From assembly GCA_044339595.1 (NCBI GenBank), contig JBIIVF010000027.1, forward strand, positions 1-21,867: 21,867 nt of DNA, read 5' to 3'. Under the pieces are notes generated by a model. It was not told the DNA's origin and made no database searches. It saw nothing but the letters and a program-made list of their open reading frames with translations. Positions 15,320-21,867 of this stretch are shown here, piece after piece. Position numbers and translations under genes: made by a program. Origin of the DNA: CAZTGZ01 sp044339595 (GTDB taxonomy: Bacteria > Bacteroidota > Bacteroidia > NS11-12g > UBA9320). Numbering within the stretch: the stretch's first letter is position 1; the number at the start of each line of letters is the position of its first letter.

Positions 15320-17626
15320 ATGAAATTGATTTTCAAATATTTACCAGCATTCTGTTTATTCTTGATGATGAACAATTGGTCATTTGCCCAGCAAGATGCC
15401 ATCGAAACCGCCAAAGTTGCGCTCAGCGATAAGGCCTATAAGAAAGCACTTAAAAATGCCATGGATGCTACGGAACATCCCGAAACTACAAAAAATCCGG
15501 AAGCCTATTATCTCGTTGCCATCAGCAGTCATGAATTGTCAAAAGATAAATTCTATGTTGAGAAAAACCCTGAGGTGCTAAAAGAAGCTATGAAGTATGC
15601 CCTCAAAGGACTTGAAAAAGACAAAGGATCTAAAGCTTACGATACTTATGAACCACAACTGAGACTATTGGCTAAACGAAACAATCAAGAAGCCGACGAC
15701 AATTATAAAATCAACAAAACGGCTCGTGCAATTAGTTTGTATGATCAGTCATTTAAATTGGTCGGTGATACATCTGCTTTCTATTGGTTGGGTAAATTGA
15801 GTATGTTTTCAGGTGATACCACGCTCGGTCAAGAAAACTATGTTATGCTCATTTCCTGGTACTATGAGTCTTTTATGAAAAATAAAGACAACGCCGGTTT
15901 CGAAGAAGAACCTTTTGTGTATTTCGCTGATTACTACTGGAATAAAGGAAAATATGACAGTGCGAACTATTACCTTGATTTAGGAAGAACCATCTTTGGT
16001 GCCACCAAAAAACTCGACTATTATCAAAGTAAAATCGCGTGGGAACAGATAGACAATATGCCCCCAAGTGCCATGATGATGGAAGTCATTCAAAAGACAC
16101 AAAAATATTTCCCGACGGACACTGCCCTGCTAAAAAAGGAAAATGCGCTATTTCTCTATTTGATCAGAAATGCCATTTCTTCTAATGATTCGAATAATGC
16201 AGACCGATGGATTTCTGAATTTACCAAAATAAAAAATGAAAGAGCCCTTTCTAAGGATAAACCGAAGTATGAAAAATATGACGATTTTGTAGAAGAAAAA
16301 CCGGAAAATGTCTTGTGGCTTTTATCGAACTATTATTTCAACAATCAACACTATCAAGCGTCTTCTAATTTGGCATGGAGGTATATTAAATCAACCGCCA
16401 ATTCACCAAAACCTGCTGATTTAGAAAGCCGGTGGGTCGTAATAATGGATCACGCCTCTAAAACCAAAAGCCTCGAGTATACCGCCCTTATCATCAATGC
16501 TGCCATGGCTCAGTTTCCCAAATCAAAACCAATTTTTGATATGAGAAAGACCATTACCATGAATAATTTGACAAAAGAGCTCAGTTTAAAGGATCAAGGT
16601 GCATTCAGGGATTTGGTAAACGCTCAACCCGAAATTCAAAACTTACCCGAGGTGCAGAAAGCCCATAAAACCAATGTAGATGTATATGTTGAGGGGCTGA
16701 TTCGCGATAAACAATATGGTTTAGCCAAACAAGTAATCAAAGCCGAGTTGGTAAAAACACCCCAAAATCCGGAATGGAATCGCAAATTGTTATACCTGGC
16801 AAAAGAAGATTTCTATTACAACTTCTACGAAACGCGCACCAGACCTGACACCGTGGCCGGAATGATCACCAATAATTTTACATGGAAAGGTGATGTATCT
16901 CGCTGTGATGAAGGAAAAATCGATCTTGAAATTCACAAAAAGGTAGAAAATCGAATCAACTATTTCAGAAGAAATGCAGGAGTTCCTGAAATATACCTTG
17001 ATCCTCAATACAATGAATGGTGCCAAAAAGCCGCTTTCATGATGGAAGTAAATAATAAATTAGACCACGATCCAAAGAAAAATTGGGCCTGTTATTCCAT
17101 TGAGGGGGCCACAGCCGCTAAATATTCATTGCTCATTAAAGACGCACATACGAGTTACGCTGTTACCAGTTTTGTGGCCGACAACAACAATGTTTCATTA
17201 GGCAACCGCAGGTGGATGTTATACCACAACGGTAAAATATTTGGTCATGGTTCAACTGAAAAATACAGTTCTATCTGGGCGCTTGACGATAGCGGCACCA
17301 CTGATACTGCCATGTTTGCCAATCAATTTGTTTCTTGGCCTCCTGAAGGATTTACACCCCAGGTCGTAGTATTTAAAAACTGGTCTTTCAGCATTTACCG
17401 TGATTTGAAAGGTGCGCAAGTAAGCATGATGGAAAATGGCAAGCCGGTCGCTTTAAAACAGCATCCTGTTATAGAAGGATATGGAATGCCAACCCTTGCA
17501 TGGACACCCGAAATTGACAATAAAAAAGCAGAAGACAGAACTTTTGAGGTTTCTGTTAAATTGGCAGACGGGAGGCTCTATAAATACAATGTACAAGTAA
17601 TCGCTTTTGATCCGGTGGGATACTAA
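15320..17626 (+). CDS. Secreted helical-repeat protein with C-terminal CAP (SCP-like) domain
   Basis: The 768-residue product has a signal peptide (MKLIFKYLPAFCLFL...SFAQ) without a lipobox, so it is probably periplasmic or exported. The frame is open 14 codons upstream, but the ATG at 15320 begins the signal peptide and avoids overlap with the previous gene. Residues about 25-520 are mostly helical, with TPR-like patterns (AKVALSDKAYKKALKNAMDA, YYLVAISSHELSK). The last ~220 residues form a CAP domain: NRINYFRRNAGVPEI, WCQKAAFMM, KLDHDPKKNWACYS, then SLGNRRWMLYHNGKIFGHGST and a beta-rich end. No T9SS C-terminal signal is seen. It follows the ABM gene by ten bases. CAP domains occur in secreted proteins of many functions, so no substrate can be proposed. 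Confidence 0.82.
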   Translation: MKLIFKYLPAFCLFLMMNNWSFAQQDAIETAKVALSDKAYKKALKNAMDATEHPETTKNPEAYYLVAISSHELSKDKFYVEKNPEVLKEAMKYALKGLEKDKGSKAYDTYEPQLRLLAKRNNQEADDNYKINKTARAISLYDQSFKLVGDTSAFYWLGKLSMFSGDTTLGQENYVMLISWYYESFMKNKDNAGFEEEPFVYFADYYWNKGKYDSANYYLDLGRTIFGATKKLDYYQSKIAWEQIDNMPPSAMMMEVIQKTQKYFPTDTALLKKENALFLYLIRNAISSNDSNNADRWISEFTKIKNERALSKDKPKYEKYDDFVEEKPENVLWLLSNYYFNNQHYQASSNLAWRYIKSTANSPKPADLESRWVVIMDHASKTKSLEYTALIINAAMAQFPKSKPIFDMRKTITMNNLTKELSLKDQGAFRDLVNAQPEIQNLPEVQKAHKTNVDVYVEGLIRDKQYGLAKQVIKAELVKTPQNPEWNRKLLYLAKEDFYYNFYETRTRPDTVAGMITNNFTWKGDVSRCDEGKIDLEIHKKVENRINYFRRNAGVPEIYLDPQYNEWCQKAAFMMEVNNKLDHDPKKNWACYSIEGATAAKYSLLIKDAHTSYAVTSFVADNNNVSLGNRRWMLYHNGKIFGHGSTEKYSSIWALDDSGTTDTAMFANQFVSWPPEGFTPQVVVFKNWSFSIYRDLKGAQVSMMENGKPVALKQHPVIEGYGMPTLAWTPEIDNKKAEDRTFEVSVKLADGRLYKYNVQVIAFDPVGY

Positions 17627-17687
17627 ATCTTGCCTTCAACTTGGTCTTGCGATTGTTTTTTTTCATGCCATTCGCAAACACTTGAGT

Positions 17688-17710
17688 AAGCACTTATTGC
17701 GCGTGCTTTT
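17688..17710 (+). terminator. Weak hairpin, possible terminator after the CAP-domain gene
   Basis: AAGCAC and GTGCTT (17703-17708) pair around a 9-base loop and are followed by two further T's. It is the only hairpin I see in the 283-base gap after the CAP gene. The stem is short and the T-run brief, so support is low. Confidence 0.3.
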
Positions 17711-17884
17711 CGTTGAATATTTTGTCACACCCTTAAAATGAGTGCGTTATAATTCATTCTTGTTTCTGACCATTCATTCCCAAAACGGGCCATTTCAAAA
17801 AAAAGTATTCGCTTTGAATGCCACATTAATCTCATTAATTGTCTCTTTCATCTTTTAAATAGGCAGAGAGTCAGCCTTATGACT

Positions 17885-17892
17885 TATTTTTG
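17885..17892 (+). promoter_or_regulatory. Putative -7 box of the T9SS cargo gene
   Basis: TATTTTTG matches TAnnTTTG and ends 17 bases before the ATG at 17910, implying a very short leader. No -33 TTG is found at the expected distance. Confidence 0.4.
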
Positions 17893-17909
17893 AGGTCATT
17901 TCGATAAAA

Positions 17910-20900
17910 ATGAGATCCCTTGTACTGACATTTTTAATAACCCTCTCTTACTTTCAAGGGTATAGTCAGCCGGCATTTATTGAGAATAAGGGCCAATGGG
18001 ATAATCGTATTTTGTATCAAAGTGAATATGCCAATCACGCCATTTTTATTGAACAGGATGGATTTCGTCTTTTGGACTTTGACTCATCCGGGTGGAAGGA
18101 ACTTTTCCAACATGGCCATCTGACTGAGAACAAACGTTTTAAGTCAAAATCTCAAAAAGAGAAATTAAAATATCATGTGCTTAAATTGAAGTTTGTGGGG
18201 GCACAGGCTAACCCCTCCCATGTGGCTTCGGATCCGCTCCAATGGCATCGCAATTATTTCATCGGTAAAGAACAGGATCATTGGAAAAGCGGAGTACGTT
18301 CATTTCAAACCATTACGGTAGAAAACCTCTACCCTCTGATAGATTTGGAATATCAGATCACTGAACATGGCATGAAATATAATTTCATTGTTCATTCCGG
18401 TGGCGATCCTTCCCAAATCCGCTGGAAATACGAAGGAGCCAATGAAATACGGAATAAAAATAACCGCATCGAAATAGAAACATCTGTGGGCTCCATTATT
18501 GAAACCATACCGGAAATTTACCGAGAAACGCCTGAAGGCAAAATAAAACTAGAGGGACGTTACACCATGGAAAACGGATTAATCGGATTTTCTATTGATT
18601 CTTATGATCCTTTCTCGAAAACAGTCATTGATCCGGATTTGGTCTTTTCAACCTATGCCGGTAATTCAGTTGATAATTTTGGTTTTACGGCAACCTATGA
18701 CGAAGCCGGCAATTTGTACGCCGGTGGTATTGCAACAGGGCCCACCCTATTTCTTGAAGGTCGTTTTCCGGCCACTCCCGGAGCTTTCAACATATCTTAT
18801 AATGGCGGCAACGATGAATCGGAAGGACTGTATGCGTATTATTTTGAATGTGATATAACCTTATCAAAATACTCTTCTGACGGGAGCCGATTGTTGTATG
18901 CCACCTATCTTGGTGGGGTAAGCAATGAATATCCTCACAGCATCATTGTGAATAAACAAAATGAGTTAATTGTTTTTGGCACCACTTTTTCGCCGAACTA
19001 CCCCACCACGCCCGGTTCTTATCAGCCTTTGCGCGGCGGTAAAAACGACATCATCGTTACCCGTTTTAATGCCGATTGTTCAGCACTTTTAGGTTCTACT
19101 TATTTCGGAGGCAGTGAAAGCGACGGACTCAATCAGGCTTCCATTCTCCGTTATTTTTACGCCGATGATTTCAGGGGTGAAGTGCAACTCGATACTGTTG
19201 GCAACATTTACATCGGTTCTTGTACTTTCAGCAATGACCTACCCCTAAAAAATGCCTCTATTCAGACCATGAATAAAGGAGGTCAAGACGGGGTTCTGGT
19301 AAAATTCAATCCGGAATTAACGGATATATTGTGGAGCACCTATTTTGGAGGCACCTCTGATGATGCCATATACAATATAGATTTCGATTCAAAAGGTACC
19401 TTGTATTTTTCAGGGGGCACCAAAAGTACCAACTTAATCGGCACTTCTGGCGCTGTGCAGCCATCCAGTAAAGGTGGAACGTGTGATGGATTTATCTCTT
19501 CTATAGCTTCAGGTGGAGGCTCTATTCTCAGAACGACATACTGGGGAACTGACAAATATGATCAGATATTTGGGATAGAAATCGATAAAGAAAACAAAGT
19601 ATATGTTGTAGGTCAAACCCATGGCAGTATGCCCGTTTCATCAGGGGTATATTCAGTGCGCAACTCAGGACAATTTATTACCAAATTCAAAAATGACCTT
19701 TCAGCTTCCGAATGGAGCACGGTTTGGGGTACCGGCGACGGATCACCGGATGTTACAATCAATGCATTTTTGGTGGATGAATGTAAAAAGATTTTTGTTT
19801 CAGGTTGGGGCGGTGGTTCTAGTACCAAAACTTTCAGCAGCACCCGCGGATTATCCATTACGCCCAATGCAGTTCAAAAAACAACCGATGGAAGTGACTT
19901 TTATCTAATGGTACTTAGTAAAGAGGCCAAATCACTGGTATATGCCACTTATTTTGGTGGATACAGAACGCATGATCACGTAGATGGCGGAACCAGCAGA
20001 TTTGATAAAAAAGGGGTGATTTACCAATCTGTTTGTGCCAGTTGTCCTGAAAGCAATGCCGAAAATAGAATTAGCGATTTCCCCACTTCGAAAGGAGCCT
20101 TCGCAGAAAAAAACTATAGCCCCAGGTGCAGCAATGCCGCCTTTAAAATTGCGTTTGGAAACCTGAACAATGCGCCTGAACCCAAAGACACCTTTTTCGA
20201 AGTGACTGCTTTGGATACCATACAATTTGATTATTCCTGCACAGACCCCGATGAAGACTCCCTATTTGTAACTTATCTGCCGGAAACAGGCATTATAAAT
20301 AACCTTCAATTCAGCAAGTTTGACTCAGGATTCGTTCAAGTAAATAGCTATTTTCGGTTTATTGCCGATTGTCAAGATGTTTTGAAGGATACGGTTGAAA
20401 TTCTTGTTAAAGTCAGAGACAAAGGTTGTCCTGATTACAAAGATAGCTCCGCAGTAATACGTATCAAAGTCAATCCACCTCCTCCTGTTCCGCCCCCGGC
20501 AACAATTTGTCTTAATTTTCAGGAAACTCATCTTAAACTGAGCTGGGAATCAACGACTCGATCTCATTATTTTCAATATCTGTTGCTTTTTAAAAGGGAA
20601 CCCAATGGAAAAATCACCATCATCGATACCATATACAATCAAAATGAAGGAACCTATGATGACTATGATGTGAATAATCCTAAATTCAATGATTACACTT
20701 ATTTTCTGATCGCTCAAAACAAATGCGGTTTGAAGGGTGATACCTCCATATTGGTTTCTTCATCAAAAGAATATGAGATACCCATTGAAGTAAGCTATGT
20801 TATTACCGCAACCGTAGAGGACAACAAGAATATTAAAGTAGTCTGGACGGCTTCAACCGAAGCGGATTTTGGAAGCTACGACGTTTACCGAAAAATAAAC

Positions 20901-21611
20901 TTTGAAAAACCCCAATTCGAATACCTCACCTCGGTTGGCAGTCGATTTGATACGGTTTATCTCGATAAAGATGTCAACGTTCAAAAAACTTCCTATTGCT
21001 ATGCCATTGTGGTAAATGATAATTGCGGGCATATCAGCAAAATCAGCAACAAAGGCTGCACCGTAGTGCTCAGTGGAGAAGAGAAACCATTTTATTTCAA
21101 TTTAAGTTGGAACCCTTATGAAGAATGGAAAGGTGGTGTAAAGGATTATTTGCTGGAACGCTGCGTAGATACGGGATCGCTTAGACCGTTGGTGCTCAAC
21201 AATGAATCTACCTTTTTTCAAAAAGATGACGCTTTAGATTATGATTGGGGAGGATATTTTTACAGAATCATGGCCTCAGAAAACGTGGGTAGTTATGACG
21301 CCATTAGCTATTCTAACACGATTTACCTGATTCAGCCACCGCTATTGCACGTGCCAAATGCATTTACTCCAAATGGAGATCAACTCAATGAAAAATGGGG
21401 GATTGTACCCGTTTTTGTAAAAGAGTATCATTTACGAATTTATGACCGTTGGGGAGAAAAAGTGTATGAAACGCGCGATAAACACGACATCTGGAGCGGT
21501 TACTACAAGGATAAACTCACCTCGAATAATGTTTACATTTATCAGATTACCTTCACCGGTTGGGACCGATCTGTGCATTATCGTAAAGGAAATGTAACCA
21601 TTTTAAAATGA
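17910..21611 (+). CDS. Large T9SS-exported protein with SBBP propeller repeats and type-B sorting domain
   Basis: The 1233-residue protein starts with a signal peptide (MRSLVLTFLITLSYFQGYSQ). The N-terminal block that opens with PAFIENKGQWD is common in Bacteroidota SBBP proteins. From about residue 328 to 680 it carries at least six propeller-type repeats with the pattern (Y/S)TYxGG, for example ATYLGG, STYFGG twice, TTYWGT, STVWGTG and ATYFGG. A cysteine-containing stretch and a proline-rich linker (NPPPPVPPPAT) follow. Next come two or three fibronectin-III-like blocks, recognisable by LKLSWE, IKVVWTASTEADFGSYDVYRK and FNLSWNPYEEWKGG. The end, PNAFTPNGD from about residue 1149, then YDRWGEKVYE and NVYIYQITFTGWD, is the gliding-motility-associated type-B sorting domain that directs export through the T9SS. 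It should end up on the cell surface or be released; the ligand is unknown. Full length, no frameshift. Confidence 0.92.
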   Translation: MRSLVLTFLITLSYFQGYSQPAFIENKGQWDNRILYQSEYANHAIFIEQDGFRLLDFDSSGWKELFQHGHLTENKRFKSKSQKEKLKYHVLKLKFVGAQANPSHVASDPLQWHRNYFIGKEQDHWKSGVRSFQTITVENLYPLIDLEYQITEHGMKYNFIVHSGGDPSQIRWKYEGANEIRNKNNRIEIETSVGSIIETIPEIYRETPEGKIKLEGRYTMENGLIGFSIDSYDPFSKTVIDPDLVFSTYAGNSVDNFGFTATYDEAGNLYAGGIATGPTLFLEGRFPATPGAFNISYNGGNDESEGLYAYYFECDITLSKYSSDGSRLLYATYLGGVSNEYPHSIIVNKQNELIVFGTTFSPNYPTTPGSYQPLRGGKNDIIVTRFNADCSALLGSTYFGGSESDGLNQASILRYFYADDFRGEVQLDTVGNIYIGSCTFSNDLPLKNASIQTMNKGGQDGVLVKFNPELTDILWSTYFGGTSDDAIYNIDFDSKGTLYFSGGTKSTNLIGTSGAVQPSSKGGTCDGFISSIASGGGSILRTTYWGTDKYDQIFGIEIDKENKVYVVGQTHGSMPVSSGVYSVRNSGQFITKFKNDLSASEWSTVWGTGDGSPDVTINAFLVDECKKIFVSGWGGGSSTKTFSSTRGLSITPNAVQKTTDGSDFYLMVLSKEAKSLVYATYFGGYRTHDHVDGGTSRFDKKGVIYQSVCASCPESNAENRISDFPTSKGAFAEKNYSPRCSNAAFKIAFGNLNNAPEPKDTFFEVTALDTIQFDYSCTDPDEDSLFVTYLPETGIINNLQFSKFDSGFVQVNSYFRFIADCQDVLKDTVEILVKVRDKGCPDYKDSSAVIRIKVNPPPPVPPPATICLNFQETHLKLSWESTTRSHYFQYLLLFKREPNGKITIIDTIYNQNEGTYDDYDVNNPKFNDYTYFLIAQNKCGLKGDTSILVSSSKEYEIPIEVSYVITATVEDNKNIKVVWTASTEADFGSYDVYRKINFEKPQFEYLTSVGSRFDTVYLDKDVNVQKTSYCYAIVVNDNCGHISKISNKGCTVVLSGEEKPFYFNLSWNPYEEWKGGVKDYLLERCVDTGSLRPLVLNNESTFFQKDDALDYDWGGYFYRIMASENVGSYDAISYSNTIYLIQPPLLHVPNAFTPNGDQLNEKWGIVPVFVKEYHLRIYDRWGEKVYETRDKHDIWSGYYKDKLTSNNVYIYQITFTGWDRSVHYRKGNVTILK

Positions 21612-21640
21612 TTATATGCAGCAATAGACTTCAAATAATA

Positions 21641-21648
21641 TATTTTTG
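21641..21648 (+). promoter_or_regulatory. Putative -7 box upstream of the last, partial gene
   Basis: TATTTTTG followed by CA matches TAnnTTTG, 22 bases before the ATG at 21671. The -33 element is not visible. The 59-base gap to the preceding stop leaves room for a separate promoter. Confidence 0.45.
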
Positions 21649-21670
21649 CAACTTATAACAATCTCTGATC

Positions 21671-21867
21671 ATGTTAATTAGTCTATTCGAAAAAGCGACT
21701 TCTAAGAACTATCCAAGGGGTTTTATATTGGCAATTGATCTTCTTATTTCATTTTTCTCTTTTGTTTTCAGTTTTTCTTTACTAAACAATTTTTTGTCAA
21801 TTGGCATTGAACAAATTTACCACCCCCTGCTGATTGTGCTGATTATTAGATTACAAGCATTTCTTTA
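21671..21867 (+). CDS. Partial membrane protein, likely N-terminus of a WbpM/CapD-type polysaccharide biosynthesis protein
   Basis: An open frame of 65 codons runs from ATG at 21671 to the window edge. It begins MLISLFEKATSKNYPRGFIL and continues with AIDLLISFFSFVFSFSLL, a first membrane helix. The HPLLIVLIIRLQAFL stretch follows as a second. The layout, a short cytoplasmic head with a basic (P)R, then an (L/I)ID helix and a second helix, resembles the membrane anchor of NDP-sugar dehydratases/epimerases of the WbpM/CapD family. Those proteins modify UDP-sugars for surface polysaccharide synthesis. The catalytic part lies beyond the window, so the family call is tentative; another multi-pass membrane protein is possible. 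That a gene exists here is well supported by the open frame and the promoter-like box. Confidence 0.5.
   Translation, partial: MLISLFEKATSKNYPRGFILAIDLLISFFSFVFSFSLLNNFLSIGIEQIYHPLLIVLIIRLQAFL

Noticed and set aside
17824..17839. Short direct repeat CATTAAT twice, two bases apart
   Set aside because: Too short and AT-rich to separate from chance, and not near a convincing promoter.
1..21867. Defence system, prophage, insertion sequence, CRISPR array, tRNA or rRNA
   Set aside because: No gene family, repeat array or terminal repeat typical of these was found on either strand.

Overview
The window is about 40% GC by eye and looks like a member of the Bacteroidota. The evidence is a complete six-gene alternative complex III (ACIII) operon, a type IX secretion system (T9SS) plug-family protein, a very large secreted protein with a type-B T9SS sorting domain, promoter boxes of the form TAnnTTTG, and no strong Shine-Dalgarno sites. 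The genus cannot be fixed from the sequence. I see no rRNA, tRNA, CRISPR array, transposase, integrase or phage gene. Most of the window is ordinary chromosomal housekeeping and respiratory sequence, and I do not find a convincing new multi-gene system.

Layout. (1) Positions 1-3477, minus strand: a tight run of T9SS plug-like protein (DUF5103), dprA and queA. The queA C-terminus is cut off by the window edge. (2) Positions 3557-4819, minus strand: a MacB/FtsX-type ABC permease broken by an in-frame TAG, with no in-frame ATG at its expected start. (3) A strong terminator at 4890-4923, then actF-actE-actD-actC-actB-actA read leftwards from a promoter near 13010. This encodes the full quinol:cytochrome c oxidoreductase (ACIII). 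ActC and ActF are the ten-helix membrane subunits, ActB is the iron-sulfur/molybdopterin-like subunit, ActA is a pentaheme cytochrome, ActE is a monoheme lipoprotein cytochrome and ActD is a small membrane subunit. (4) phoH on the minus strand, divergent from a plus-strand group of three closely packed genes: a SAM-hydroxide adenosyltransferase homologue that has lost its catalytic residues, a small ABM-fold protein, and a secreted helical-repeat plus CAP-domain protein. (5) A 1233-residue T9SS cargo protein with SBBP propeller repeats. (6) The first 197 bases of a membrane protein that resembles the N-terminus of WbpM/CapD-type polysaccharide biosynthesis enzymes.

How the genes work together: the act genes pass electrons from the menaquinol pool to cytochrome c or directly to an oxidase. 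The oxidase genes often found next to act in this phylum are absent here. The plug-like protein and the large cargo protein both belong to the T9SS theme but lie 14 kb apart. The most useful items for a second look are the degenerate SAM hydrolase-like protein and its linked genes, the broken permease, the histidine-rich loop of ActF, and two clean inverted repeats in the act and phoH control regions. The gap at 17627-17909 (283 bases) holds only a weak hairpin and a putative promoter box; I see no gene in it.
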